Notes: a model not told the origin generated them from the sequence alone. A stretch of 64,000 nt of DNA from Pseudomonas moorei (GCF_008801475.1 NZ_VZPP01000012.1:62001-126000); one strand, 5' to 3'; counted from the first letter of the stretch, positions 1-8,412 are shown. Made by a program: numbers and translations.

Positions 1-1344
1 GACGTCTTTCAACGCCTGCACCAGTTTGCCCGGCTGCGCACCGATGTACGTGCGGCGATGGCCCTTGATCTCGGCTTCGTCGCGCATGCCGCCGAGGCTG
101 AAGCGGTAGAACGGCCGGCCGAGGGATTCGGCGATGGATTTGCCGACGCTGGTCTTGCCCACGCCCGGCGGCCCGACCAGCAGCACGATCGAGCCGCTGA
201 TCTCGCCTTTATAGGCACCGACTGCGAGGAATTCGAGGATGCGGTCCTTGATGTCCTCGAGGCCGGCATGGTGCTTGTCCAGCACCTTGCGCGCGTACTT
301 GAGGTCGAGTTTGTCCTCGCCGTACACGCCCCACGGCACCGAGGTCGCCCAGTCGATGTAATTGCGGGTGACGGCATACTCCGGCGAGCCGGTCTCGAGG
401 ATCGACAGCTTGTTCATTTCCTCTTCGAGGCGCTTCTGCACCTGCACCGGCAGGACTTTACCCACCAGGCGCTGTTCGAACTGTTCGAGGTCAGCGCTGC
501 GGTCATCCTTGGTCAGCCCCAGCTCCTGCTGGATGACCTTGAGCTGTTCCTTGAGGAAGAACTCGCGCTGATGTTCGCCGATCTTGCGGTTAACTTCGGC
601 GGAAATTTCCTTTTGCAGGCGCGCAACCTCGACTTCCTTGCGCAGCATCGGCAGGACTTTTTCCATGCGCTTGAGCATCGGTACGCAATCGAGCACTTCC
701 TGCAGTTCGCTGCCGGTGGCCGAGGTCAGGGCAGCGGCGAAATCGGTCAAAGGCGATGGATCGTTGGGGCTGAAGCGGTTGAGGTAATTCTTCAGTTCTT
801 CGCTGTACAGCGGGTTGAGCGGCAGCAATTCCTTGATCGCATTGATCAGCGCCATGCCGTAGGCCTTGACCTCGTCGGTCGGCTCGGTGGGCTGGTGCGG
901 GTATTCGACTTCCACCAGGTACGGTGGGCGATGGTGTTTGAGCCAGGTCTTCAGACGCACGCGGGTCAGGCCCTGGGCGACGAACTGCAGCTTGCCGTTT
1001 TCGCGGCTGGCGTGATGCACCTTGACCAGGGTGCCGTAGAGCGGCAGGGCCGAGGTGTCGAAATGGCGCGGGTCTTCCTGGGGCGTGTCCATGTAGAACA
1101 GGGCCAGGGAGTGGTGATCGGATTTGGCGACCAGGTCGAGGGTTTCGGCCCAGGGTTCTTCATTGACGATCACCGGCAGCACTTGGGCCGGGAAGAACGG
1201 TCGGTTGTGGATCGGGATGATGTAGACCTTGTCCGGCAGGTTCTGGCCAGGCAGGGCGAGGCCTTTACCGGTGGAGTGATGGGTCGCGTTTTCCGGATCG
1301 GCGTATTCGCTCGGGTCTTCGGGGAATTCTTGCTGGTCGCTCAT
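1..1344 (-). CDS. Lon-family ATP-dependent protease, second type (AsrA-like), N-terminal part, cut by window edge
   Basis: This is the first 448 residues of a Lon protease; the rest lies outside the window. The protein starts MSDQQEFPEDPSEYADPEN. It has a Lon N-terminal substrate-binding domain, including IIPIHNRPFFPAQVLPV near residue 42, then a helical linker with REFFLKEQLKVIQQELG, and the AAA+ Walker A motif GPPGVGKT at residues 391-398, followed by the SLGGMRDEAEIKGHRRTY segment typical of Lon. The protease domain with the Ser-Lys dyad is not in the window. The acidic extended N-terminus differs from the housekeeping Lon near clpX and fits the second Lon of pseudomonads, called AsrA in P. 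aeruginosa, which is linked to the heat-shock response. The start at 1344 is supported by a sigma32-like promoter just upstream. Lon identity is certain; paralog assignment is probable. Confidence 0.93.
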   Translation of the reverse strand, partial: MSDQQEFPEDPSEYADPENATHHSTGKGLALPGQNLPDKVYIIPIHNRPFFPAQVLPVIVNEEPWAETLDLVAKSDHHSLALFYMDTPQEDPRHFDTSALPLYGTLVKVHHASRENGKLQFVAQGLTRVRLKTWLKHHRPPYLVEVEYPHQPTEPTDEVKAYGMALINAIKELLPLNPLYSEELKNYLNRFSPNDPSPLTDFAAALTSATGSELQEVLDCVPMLKRMEKVLPMLRKEVEVARLQKEISAEVNRKIGEHQREFFLKEQLKVIQQELGLTKDDRSADLEQFEQRLVGKVLPVQVQKRLEEEMNKLSILETGSPEYAVTRNYIDWATSVPWGVYGEDKLDLKYARKVLDKHHAGLEDIKDRILEFLAVGAYKGEISGSIVLLVGPPGVGKTSVGKSIAESLGRPFYRFSLGGMRDEAEIKGHRRTYIGAQPGKLVQALKDV

Positions 1345-1374
1345 TTGGGCACCTGCGCAATGGGTATGGGTCTT

Positions 1375-1404
1375 AGATGGGGCAGGTTGGCGGTGGTTTC
1401 AATG
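1375..1404 (-). promoter_or_regulatory. Sigma32 (heat-shock) promoter candidate for the Lon-type protease
   Basis: On the minus strand the sequence reads ATTGAAA (plus-strand 1397-1403), a 14-base spacer, then CCCCATCT (1375-1382). The -10 fits the sigma32 consensus CCCCATNT exactly and the -35 fits CTTGAAA in six of seven bases, with allowed spacing. The start codon is about 30 bases downstream, so a short leader is expected. Confidence 0.6.
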
Positions 1405-1485
1405 ATGCCTGGGCATTAACCGGTCATTCCAAGGTGTATTCAGCAGGGATTCAGGTTAGCTGAACCACGGCTTTGCGCGGTCAAT

Positions 1486-1566
1486 TGTGGGAGCGAGCCT
1501 GCTCGCGATGGAGTGTCAGTTGACACCAACGTAGCTGACACACCATCGCGAGCAATCTCCCACAGG
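1486..1566. repeat. REP-type palindrome pair (TGTGGGAGCGAGC family)
   Basis: Two inverted REP arms face each other: GTGGGAGCGAGCCTGCTCGC on the left and its near complement ending at CTCCCACAG on the right. An inner inverted repeat (TGTCAGTTGACA-like) lies between them. The block sits between the gcd terminator and the lon promoter. Confidence 0.8.
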
Positions 1567-1597
1567 GGGCGTGTGGAGCTTTGAAATCTGCGGCCAC

Positions 1598-1632
1598 AAA
1601 AAAAGGCGACGTCCTCACGGGCGTCGCCTTTC
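1598..1632 (-). terminator. Rho-independent terminator of gcd
   Basis: Arms AAAGGCGACG (1602-1611) and CGTCGCCTTT (1622-1631) pair perfectly over 10 bases. Read on the minus strand the stem is followed by a run of T, 20 bases after the gcd stop codon. Confidence 0.88.
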
Positions 1633-1651
1633 GTTTTACTGCCGCTAAATC

Positions 1652-4063
1652 TTATTCCGGCAGTTTGTACGCAATCACATAGTCACCCATCTTGGTCCCC
1701 AGCGAACCATGACCGCCGACCACGAGCAGCACGTATTGTTTGCCGTCCTTGCCGGTGTAGGTCATCGGTGTCGCCTGGCCGCCGGCCGGCAGGCGCGATT
1801 TCCAGAGTTCCTTGCCGGTGTTGACGTCATAGGCGCGCAGGAACTGGTCCAGGGTGCCGCTGAGGAAGCCGACGCCGCCGGCGGTAACCATCGAGCCGCC
1901 CATGCTTGGCACGCCCAGGGGCAGGCCGATCGGCAGCGGCGAGCTGTCGCGGCTGGTGCCGTTCTTGCGTTTCCACACGATTTTGCTGGTGGTCAGGTCG
2001 ATACCGGCCACGTAACCCCAGGACGGCGCCTGGCATGGCACGCCGAACGGCGACATGAACGGGTGCATGATCACCGCGTACGGGGCGCCGGTGTTCGGCT
2101 GCACGCCAGCGGTTTCGCTCTCGCGCTTGCTGCCGGCCGCGACTTGGGCGCGTGGCACCATCTTCGAGACGAAGGCCATGTAGTTCGGGCTGGTGAACAG
2201 CATCTGGCGAACCGGGTCGACCGACACGCCACCCCAGTTGAACACGCCGACGTTACCTGGATAGATCAGGCTGCCCTGTTCCGACGGAGGAGTGTACTGG
2301 CCTTCGTAACGCAGTTCCTTGAACTGGATGCGGCACAGCATCTGGTCGAACGGACTGGCACCCCACATGGCTTTTTCGGTCAGTTCCGGGGCCAGCAGGT
2401 TCAGGTCCGAACGGGCCTGGGTCGGTGCGGTGTGGTCACCCTTCACGGCGCCTTGCGGGACCGGGATTTCATGGATCGGAATGATCGGCGTGCCGTCGCG
2501 ACGGTCAAGGACATACAGGCTTCCTTGCTTGGTCGGTGCGATCAGCGCAGGTTTCACGCCGTCAGCGGTCTTCATGTCCAGCAGGGTTGGCTGGCTGCCG
2601 ACGTCCATGTCCCACAGGTCATGGTGGGTGAACTGGTAGTTCCAGCGCACCTTGCCGGTGGCCAGATCCAGAGCGACCAGGCCGGCGCTGAATTTTTCGG
2701 CGCCAGGGGTGCGGTCCGCGCCCCACTGATCGGGCGTCTGATTGCCCAGCGGCAGGTAAACCATGCCGAGTTTTTCGTCGACGCTGGCCAGCGACCACAT
2801 GTTCGCCGAGTTGCGGCTGTAGATCTGGCCCGGTGCCAAAGGCTCGGTGGCGTCCGGGTTGTTGCTGTCCCAGTTCCACACCAGGTGACCGTCGCGCACG
2901 TCATAGGCACGGATCACGCCGGACGGCTCGTTGGTCGATTCGTTGTCGGTGACGTGGCCACCCATGATCACCAGGTCACGGGTGATCGCGGCCGGCGAGG
3001 TGGAGTAGTAGCCACCCGGCGTGAAGGGGCCAATGCCTTGGGTCAGGTCCACCACGCCGTTATTGCCGAAGCCTTCGCAGACCTTGCCGGTGTCGGCATT
3101 CAGTGCGATCAGGCGAGCGTCGGCGGTTGGCAGGTACAGACGACGCGGGCAAGCCTGGGCCACCGCTTTGCCGGCCTCGGAGATGACGGCCGATGCGGCG
3201 TTTTCCGACTTGGCGTAGGCCGCTTCGTCGTAGTACGACACGCCACGGCAGGTCATGTGGGCGAAACCCTTGAAGCCCACCGGGCTCTTGATCTGCGGGT
3301 CGAAGCGCCAGATTTCCTTGCCGGTGTCCGGGTCCAGCGCCAATACCTTGCTGTGAGCGGTACAGGCGTAGAGCATGCCATTGGCTTTGAGCGGCGTGTT
3401 CTCGTTGGTCAGTTCCACCGGGTCATCGGCGGTCGGCAGGTCGCCGGTGCGGATACGCCAGGCTTCCTGCAACTTGCCGACGTTACCGGGGGTGATTTGC
3501 TTGAGCGGCGAGTAGCGATCACCGAATTCGGTGCGGCCATAGGCTTGCCAGTCGCCCTCGGGCATGGCTGGCGCCGTGCTGGTCATGTCGGCGCTGTCGC
3601 GACCCAACTCGCCAAGGACTTCACCGGGATGGGTGAACTGGCTGGCGATGGCGGTTGCACCCGCCAGCACCACGGCCACGCTCAATGCACCGGTGCCCAG
3701 TGGTGCGGTGCCGTCACGCAGCAATGGACGACGGAACCACGGCAACAACATCACCACGCCCAGGGCGAACCACAGTGCCAGACGCGGCACCAGTTGCCAC
3801 CAGTCGAGGCCGATTTCCCACAAGGCCCAGACCGTGCTGGCGAACAGCACCAGCGCGTACAGGCCCAGTGCCGCGCGACGGGCAGTGATCAGCAGCACGC
3901 CGGTAAGCGCGATGCCGATACCGGCCAGCAGGTAGTACAGCGAGCCGCCGAGCATGCTCAGCTTGATTCCCCCGGCCAGCATGGCCAGGCCCATTAGCAG
4001 AAGCAGTATGCCGAGCAGGGTCGGCCATATCCGGCTTCGACCCAAGGCACCATCAGTGCTCAT
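1652..4063 (-). CDS. gcd: Membrane-bound PQQ-dependent glucose dehydrogenase
   Basis: The 803-aa protein oxidises D-glucose to gluconate in the periplasm and passes electrons to ubiquinone. The first ~150 residues hold about five hydrophobic membrane segments (starting WPTLLGILLLLMGLAML). The rest is the PQQ beta-propeller with family signatures such as GDWQAYGRTEFGDRYSPLKQ and LDPDTGKEIWRFDP repeats, and the C-terminal VLLVVGGHGSLGTKMGDYV. Length matches the family (~800 aa). A Shine-Dalgarno GGAGA lies 9 bases before the ATG. The sugar porin gene upstream on the same strand (4276-5658) fits a shared role in glucose uptake and oxidation, but a REP block separates them, so separate transcription is possible. 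Confidence 0.96.
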   Translation of the reverse strand: MSTDGALGRSRIWPTLLGILLLLMGLAMLAGGIKLSMLGGSLYYLLAGIGIALTGVLLITARRAALGLYALVLFASTVWALWEIGLDWWQLVPRLALWFALGVVMLLPWFRRPLLRDGTAPLGTGALSVAVVLAGATAIASQFTHPGEVLGELGRDSADMTSTAPAMPEGDWQAYGRTEFGDRYSPLKQITPGNVGKLQEAWRIRTGDLPTADDPVELTNENTPLKANGMLYACTAHSKVLALDPDTGKEIWRFDPQIKSPVGFKGFAHMTCRGVSYYDEAAYAKSENAASAVISEAGKAVAQACPRRLYLPTADARLIALNADTGKVCEGFGNNGVVDLTQGIGPFTPGGYYSTSPAAITRDLVIMGGHVTDNESTNEPSGVIRAYDVRDGHLVWNWDSNNPDATEPLAPGQIYSRNSANMWSLASVDEKLGMVYLPLGNQTPDQWGADRTPGAEKFSAGLVALDLATGKVRWNYQFTHHDLWDMDVGSQPTLLDMKTADGVKPALIAPTKQGSLYVLDRRDGTPIIPIHEIPVPQGAVKGDHTAPTQARSDLNLLAPELTEKAMWGASPFDQMLCRIQFKELRYEGQYTPPSEQGSLIYPGNVGVFNWGGVSVDPVRQMLFTSPNYMAFVSKMVPRAQVAAGSKRESETAGVQPNTGAPYAVIMHPFMSPFGVPCQAPSWGYVAGIDLTTSKIVWKRKNGTSRDSSPLPIGLPLGVPSMGGSMVTAGGVGFLSGTLDQFLRAYDVNTGKELWKSRLPAGGQATPMTYTGKDGKQYVLLVVGGHGSLGTKMGDYVIAYKLPE

Positions 4064-4157
4064 AGTGTGATTCTCCGTGACGTTTCAAGTAGTCCCGCGT
4101 CAGTTCACTGTAGATGACGATCCCGCGCGGGCATGGTTCAGATAAAAACGGTGATCC

Positions 4158-4260
4158 CTGTAGGAGCGAGCCTGCTCGCGATGGACCCGAGAACTACCCG
4201 GGGGTGTCAGGCAACCAACGTTATCGTTGACGACCATCGCGAGCAGGCTCGCTCCTACAG
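4158..4260. repeat. REP-type palindrome pair
   Basis: TGTAGGAGCGAGCCTGCTCG and its inverted partner ending CTCGCTCCTACAG flank about 60 bases of variable sequence in the gcd-oprB gap. Confidence 0.8.
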
Positions 4261-4275
4261 GTTTTGTGGCATTGG

Positions 4276-5658
4276 TCAGAACGACGACTGGACCTTGATC
4301 CCGCCAATCAGCGCGTCGTCGACCTGGTCCACGCCACCGGGATGGCGGATGTACTGCAGGTTCGGGCGCACGGTGAGCCAGTTCGTGACGTGCACGCCGT
4401 AATAGAGTTCGGCGCTGTATTCGGTGTCCTGGGGCGGCAGGAAGGCCGGGTCGTCGTAGTCGAAAACGGCATGGGCCTGATTGGTCGCCTCGGCATTCTT
4501 GCGGTACGCCGGGTTGACGTGGACGCGGGCCAGGGCGAAGCCGATGTCATCCTTGGCACGGGCATCGAACAGGCCTTTGTAGACGAGGCCGGCCTGGACG
4601 TAGTTGTCGATGGCGTTGGTTTTCTTGTCGTGCATCGTGCCGTTGGCGAACAGGCTCAAGCCGCGGGTGTTATCGCTGGCGACGCTGGTGACCTGCTGCT
4701 GAAGGCCGAGCCATACACCGTGCTTGCTTGACGCGCTACGGTAGGCCTCGCCGCTCAGGGCTGCGGGCTGACCGTTGCTGTCCTTGTAGACGTCGGTGGC
4801 CTTGGCGCTGCTGTAGTAGTAACCGGCGCGGTATTCGCCGGGCAGGCCGTTGAGCTTCGGCGTCCACACCAGTTCCACCGGCAGGACCATGCCCTGGGTG
4901 CCGCTGCCGCTGAGTTTGAAGCCGTTGTCGCGGTCGAGGTTCGACGGGTTTTGCTCATAGGCACCGACCTGCGCGTACAGCTCGGACGTCAGGTGATATT
5001 TGACCCGCATGGCCCATTGGCTGACCGGCCAGTTGTACCAGATGCCGCCGGCCCAGTTGCCGACCTGGGAGCCGCAGAACGCCAGGTTCTGGAAGTCGCA
5101 AGGGAAGCTGTTGAAGTCCTCGCCCTCGCCAAAGCGGCCGACCTTGATGTCGAGTGCCTGGTCGAGGAATTTCTGCTGATACCACATCTGTGTCAGGCGC
5201 CAGGTCTGGCCACGGCCCCAGACTTCCTGGGCCGAGGTGAAGCCGCCGACCCGCGGATCGTTGATCCGGTCGTTGCTGATGTTGTTGCCGCTGCGTTCGG
5301 TCACGGTCAGCTGAAATTCGGCGTCGTTCCAGCCGAGGATCTTCTGCAGATCCAGATGCGTACCGAGGCCGAACTGGTCGCTGTAGCGCGCAGTGCGATC
5401 GTGGTCGTAGCCGCCGTGCAGGTTGCTGCCCATTTCGCCGGTGTAATCGAGTTTGAAGTCGTAGCCTTTTTCCGCCAGTTCGGTACGCGTGCCGTTCCAG
5501 TCGCCGAGCATCCACGGTGAGTTGCCATCAAAGGCCGTAGCGGCCTGGGCGCAGGTGGCGAGGCTCATCACGGTCAATCCGCCGATCAGGTTCAGGGCTT
5601 TTCGGCAGGCAACAGGCATTAAGACAGCGCTGTCTTTCGGAAGTTTGAAATCAGGCAT
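4276..5658 (-). CDS. oprB: OprB-family carbohydrate-selective porin
   Basis: The 460-aa outer-membrane protein lets glucose and related sugars into the periplasm. A signal peptide ending near TCAQA is followed by SPWMLGDWNGTRTELAEKGYDF, the usual N-terminal signature of OprB. Further on come GRFGEGEDFNSFPCDFQNLAFCGS and a C-terminal phenylalanine (VQSSF), as expected for an outer-membrane beta-barrel. The true start is uncertain. The ATG at 5658 gives a long, poorly hydrophobic n-region and lacks a clear Shine-Dalgarno; the ATG at 5616 gives a normal signal peptide and is preceded by a perfect 16-bp palindrome. Gcd is encoded next, so the pair likely serves glucose use. Confidence 0.92.
   Translation of the reverse strand: MPDFKLPKDSAVLMPVACRKALNLIGGLTVMSLATCAQAATAFDGNSPWMLGDWNGTRTELAEKGYDFKLDYTGEMGSNLHGGYDHDRTARYSDQFGLGTHLDLQKILGWNDAEFQLTVTERSGNNISNDRINDPRVGGFTSAQEVWGRGQTWRLTQMWYQQKFLDQALDIKVGRFGEGEDFNSFPCDFQNLAFCGSQVGNWAGGIWYNWPVSQWAMRVKYHLTSELYAQVGAYEQNPSNLDRDNGFKLSGSGTQGMVLPVELVWTPKLNGLPGEYRAGYYYSSAKATDVYKDSNGQPAALSGEAYRSASSKHGVWLGLQQQVTSVASDNTRGLSLFANGTMHDKKTNAIDNYVQAGLVYKGLFDARAKDDIGFALARVHVNPAYRKNAEATNQAHAVFDYDDPAFLPPQDTEYSAELYYGVHVTNWLTVRPNLQYIRHPGGVDQVDDALIGGIKVQSSF
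5621..5636. promoter_or_regulatory. 16-bp perfect palindrome at the oprB start region
   Basis: AAGACAGCGCTGTCTT is its own reverse complement. It lies just before the alternative oprB start at 5616 and inside the coding sequence if 5658 is used. It may be an operator or a translation-control hairpin; function is inferred only. Confidence 0.35.
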
Positions 5659-5720
5659 AGAGGGGGAATTCTTGATCTTTTTCTGGGAATAATCGGAATC
5701 AGCAGGGCGTGATGCGAATC

Positions 5721-5738
5721 AGCGGAAGCGTTTCAGCT
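5721..5738. promoter_or_regulatory. LacI-type operator candidate upstream of oprB
   Basis: AGCGGAAGCGTTTCAGCT is a near-palindrome (7 of 9 pairs) centred on CG, the usual form of LacI/FruR-family operators. A second perfect palindrome, AAAGCGCTTT, lies at 5777-5786. Both are within 130 bases of oprB. Confidence 0.3.
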
Positions 5739-5820
5739 AAGGCGGGCGCAAGGATAATGTTCTGTTACAAATAGAGAAAGCGCTTTGTTGAGATGAATTC
5801 TTTCGGATTCGGTAACAATT

Positions 5821-5920
5821 GTTGGAACGAGCCTGCTCGCGATGGACTTGAACGAAAACGCGTAAAACCAGATGCCCTGCGGTGTCATTGCGTTTATCGC
5901 GAGCAAGCTCGCTCTCACAG
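5821..5920. repeat. REP-type palindrome pair
   Basis: GGAACGAGCCTGCTCGCGAT and the inverse ATCGCGAGCAAGCTCGCTCT flank a variable centre between oprB and the VF530 gene. Confidence 0.75.
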
Positions 5921-6027
5921 GACCTCAAGATCCCAGGATCACCTACATTTGATAGATCGCTTCCACCCGAAGAAGCCCTCGGCTAAGGTGCGCGGCTTCC
6001 AATCCTCACTCTGCTTGAAGGCCCGGC

Positions 6028-6258
6028 ATGACCGAACACAACACTGACCCGCTGCACGGCGTGACCCTGGAACAGATCCTCAACGCCCTGGTTGAACACT
6101 ACGAGTGGTCGGGACTGGCCGAGCGTATTGATATTCGCTGCTTCAAGAGTGACCCGAGCATCAAGTCGAGCCTGACGTTCCTGCGCAAAACCCCCTGGGC
6201 ACGGGAGAAGGTCGAGCGCCTCTACGTGAAACTGATGCGCACCAAGCGCCCGCTCTGA
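6028..6258 (+). CDS. VF530 family (DUF2132) small protein
   Basis: This 76-aa protein contains the VF530 signature: DPLHGVTLEQILNALVEHY, then CFKSDPSIKSSLTFLRKTPW and AREKVERLYV. The family fold is known as a small DNA-binding-like helical domain, but no biological role is established. GAAGG lies 6 bases before the ATG. A membrane protein gene follows 14 bases later on the same strand and may be co-transcribed. Confidence 0.9.
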   Translation: MTEHNTDPLHGVTLEQILNALVEHYEWSGLAERIDIRCFKSDPSIKSSLTFLRKTPWAREKVERLYVKLMRTKRPL

Positions 6259-6272
6259 ACAGGGTCAACCCG

Positions 6273-6905
6273 ATGGCGACCGGGTCAGGCGCGCGTCGTC
6301 ATTTCGTTGCCGTGGCAGCGGTCCTGGGCTGGGCCGGATTGAGCATCCAGATGTACCTGATTTTCTACTCGCGGTGGACCCTGGGCGCCAGCCTGCTGGG
6401 TGGGCTGATGAGTTTTTTCAGCTACTTCACCGTACTGAGCAACACATTGGTGGCGACAGTCCTGACCTGTGAACTGACGTCCCGCGAGTCGGCGGCACGG
6501 CGCTGGTTTCTGCAGCCGTCGGTCAGTAGCGGCATTGCCGTGAGCATCGCCGTGGTCGGCATCGCCTACAACCTGTTGCTGCGCCATTTGTGGCACCCCG
6601 AAGGCTGGCAATGGCTGGCCGATGAGCTGCTGCACGACGTCATGCCGCTGCTGTTTCTGGTGTATTGGTGGTGGTGTGTGCCCAAGGGCCGGTTGCGGCT
6701 GGGGCACATCGCGTGGTGGGTGATTTATCCGCTGCTGTACTTCGGCTATTCGCTGTGGCGCGGGCATGTGCTGGCGGTCTATCCCTATCCGTTCATTGAT
6801 GTGGAGAAGCTGGGTTATCCACAGGTGTTCATCAATGCCGGGGGATTGTTGGCGGGGTTTGTGGTGATTGCGTTGTTGATGGTTAGCCTGGATCGACGGC
6901 GTTAA
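6273..6905 (+). CDS. Pr6Pr-family six-helix membrane protein
   Basis: The 210-aa protein has six hydrophobic segments spread evenly over its length. These include HFVAVAAVLGWAGLSIQMYL, MSFFSYFTVLSNTLVATVL, a central AVSIAVVGIAYNLLL and the final GGLLAGFVVIALLMV. The FFSYFTVLSN stretch and the HPEGWQWLADELLHDVMPLLF segment are typical of the Pr6Pr family. Function is unknown. The start at 6273 follows CAGGG at a suitable distance. Confidence 0.8.
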   Translation: MATGSGARRHFVAVAAVLGWAGLSIQMYLIFYSRWTLGASLLGGLMSFFSYFTVLSNTLVATVLTCELTSRESAARRWFLQPSVSSGIAVSIAVVGIAYNLLLRHLWHPEGWQWLADELLHDVMPLLFLVYWWWCVPKGRLRLGHIAWWVIYPLLYFGYSLWRGHVLAVYPYPFIDVEKLGYPQVFINAGGLLAGFVVIALLMVSLDRRR

Positions 6906-6907
6906 CC

Positions 6908-6998
6908 CTGTGGGAGCTGGCTTGCCAGCGATGACGGCCTGACAGACGCCTTTGAAGTGCCTGCCAATCCGCTATCGCGGGCAAGCCCGCTCCCACAG
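6908..6998. repeat. REP-type palindrome pair
   Basis: CTGTGGGAGCTGGCTTGCCA on the left and GCGGGCAAGCCCGCTCCCAC on the right face each other between two convergent genes and may also end transcription. Confidence 0.75.
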
Positions 6999-7005
6999 AA
7001 ACCGG

Positions 7006-7791
7006 TCAGTCATCCAAAGTGTTATCCAGCCGCCAGTAACCCACGGCTTTGACAAACTGCTCGTCCAGCCCGTGCTCATCCAGCAACACCCGACGAATTT
7101 GTCGTGACACCTTGGTCTCGGTCGCGACCCAGGCATACAGGCTGCCAGTGGGCACCTTGATCTGCCGCACGGTGCTCAGCAGATGGTCCTTGCCACCTTC
7201 GCGCAGTACCCAGATCACATTGACCTCGGCAGCGCTCTGCAGCACTTGCTGCTCCTTGCCGTTTTCCACCTCGACAATCACCAGCGCGCGGCGGTTCGCC
7301 GGCAAGCCTTCAAGACGCCGGGCAATGGCGGGCAGGGCGGTTTCGTCGCCGATCAGCAGGTAGCTGTCGAACATGTCCGGCACGATCATCGAACCGCGGG
7401 GCCCGCCGATGTGCAGGAACTGCCCCGGTTTGGCCTGTTCGGCCCAGGTCGAGGCAGGGCCGTCGCCGTGCAGCACGAAGTCGATGTCCAGCTCCAGCGT
7501 ATCCAGGTCATAGCGACGCGGGGTGTAGTCGCGCATGGCTGGCATCGGCCCATCGCCTTTGCCGGCGCCGAGCACCAGGGTTTCCAGCGCGGCCTGTTCC
7601 GCCGCGTTCTGCGGGAACAACAGTTTGATGTGATCGTCGGTGCCGAGGCTGACAAAACCCGCCAGCTCGGGCCCGCCCAGGGTGATCCGGCGCATGCGCG
7701 GCGTCTGGTCGACCACCCGCAACACTTCCAGGCGACGGCGTTTGATTTCGTGCATGACGCGATGAATGCTTTGGGTAACAACTTCAGTCAT
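7006..7791 (-). CDS. Siderophore-interacting protein (FAD-dependent ferric-siderophore reductase, ViuB/YqjH type)
   Basis: The 261-aa protein is expected to reduce ferric siderophores in the cytoplasm with NAD(P)H and FAD. It shows the FAD-binding segment with MRDYTPRRYD and LDIDFVLHGDGPASTWAEQA, then GQFLHIGGPRGSMIV and a C-terminal SIP domain with YLLIGDETALPAIARRLEGL and AWVATETKVSRQIRRVLLDE. Length fits the family. The ATG overlaps the stop of the PadR regulator gene by 4 bases (ATGA), so the two are translationally coupled. In E. coli the homologous reductase YqjH is repressed by the PadR-type regulator YqjI, which supports the same link here. Confidence 0.92.
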   Translation of the reverse strand: MTEVVTQSIHRVMHEIKRRRLEVLRVVDQTPRMRRITLGGPELAGFVSLGTDDHIKLLFPQNAAEQAALETLVLGAGKGDGPMPAMRDYTPRRYDLDTLELDIDFVLHGDGPASTWAEQAKPGQFLHIGGPRGSMIVPDMFDSYLLIGDETALPAIARRLEGLPANRRALVIVEVENGKEQQVLQSAAEVNVIWVLREGGKDHLLSTVRQIKVPTGSLYAWVATETKVSRQIRRVLLDEHGLDEQFVKAVGYWRLDNTLDD

Positions 7792-8363
7792 TCGGCTTTC
7801 TCCTGGACAGCTTGAACGGCAGGGCCGTCGACGATGGCTTTGGCGGTGTCGTTGAGCAGGGCGGCGACACGCCGGATTTCTTCCGCGCTCCAGCGGCCGT
7901 GGTGCAGTTGCAGGGCGTGGCGCAGGTTGTGCACCGCCTCGTGGATTTCGGGCGGACGATCATGGCCGCGCAGGGAGCGTTTGCTGACATCGATGCGCAC
8001 TCGCACACCTTCAAGGGCAACAGCCTGCTCGGCCAGGAATTGACGCCCGGCATCGGTCACGCAATAGCGTTTTTTCCCGCCTTCAGCGTCGCCCTGAATC
8101 ATTTCGCTCTCTTCCAGAAAGGTCAGGGTCGGGTAAATCACGCCGGGGCTTGGGCTGTAGGCGCCGTCGAACATGCCTTCGATCTGGCGGATCAGGTCGT
8201 AACCGTGGCAAGGCTGTTCGGTGATCAGCGCCAGTAACAGCAATTTCAGATCACCAGGGGCGAAGACCCGTGGACCGCGGCCACCGCGCTCGCGGCCGGG
8301 GCGTTTCTCGAAGCCGTCGCGGCCATCGCCGTGCTCGCGGTGGGGGGAATGATGGTCTCTCAT
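7788..8363 (-). CDS. PadR-family transcriptional repressor, YqjI-like, His-rich N-terminus
   Basis: The 191-aa protein has a charged, His-rich N-terminus (MRDHHSPHREHGDG) followed by a Gly/Arg-rich linker, then a PadR winged-helix domain from about residue 40: LLLALITEQPCHGYDLIRQI, YSPSPGVIYPTLTFLEESEM and KKRYCVTDAGRQFL. The C-terminus is a helical dimerisation region. E. coli YqjI has the same layout: its His-rich head responds to metal (nickel) and it represses the reductase gene yqjH. Here repressor and reductase form one overlapping operon instead of a divergent pair. An 18-bp perfect palindrome about 32 bases upstream of the start codon is the likely operator. Metal specificity is not shown by sequence. 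Confidence 0.88.
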   Translation of the reverse strand: MRDHHSPHREHGDGRDGFEKRPGRERGGRGPRVFAPGDLKLLLLALITEQPCHGYDLIRQIEGMFDGAYSPSPGVIYPTLTFLEESEMIQGDAEGGKKRYCVTDAGRQFLAEQAVALEGVRVRIDVSKRSLRGHDRPPEIHEAVHNLRHALQLHHGRWSAEEIRRVAALLNDTAKAIVDGPAVQAVQEKAE

Positions 8364-8394
8364 TTGTGCTTTCTCTCGTCGTGTTTAGATACAA

Positions 8395-8412
8395 CTTAAG
8401 ATATATCTTAAG
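8395..8412. promoter_or_regulatory. 18-bp perfect palindrome, probable PadR operator
   Basis: CTTAAGATATATCTTAAG is a perfect palindrome in the promoter region of the PadR-reductase operon. A partial third arm, TTGTATCT on the minus strand, follows. Position and AT-rich composition in GC-rich surroundings fit an autoregulatory site. Confidence 0.65.

Noticed and set aside
58..1419. A 453-codon open frame antisense to lon
   Set aside because: Lon motifs, including Walker A, are unambiguous on the minus strand and no protein family is seen on the plus strand.
1709..3997. A 762-codon open frame antisense to gcd
   Set aside because: It runs opposite to a full, well-supported gcd with clear PQQ-propeller motifs. 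Its product is rich in His, Arg, Gly and Val without domains, as expected of GC-rich antisense frames.
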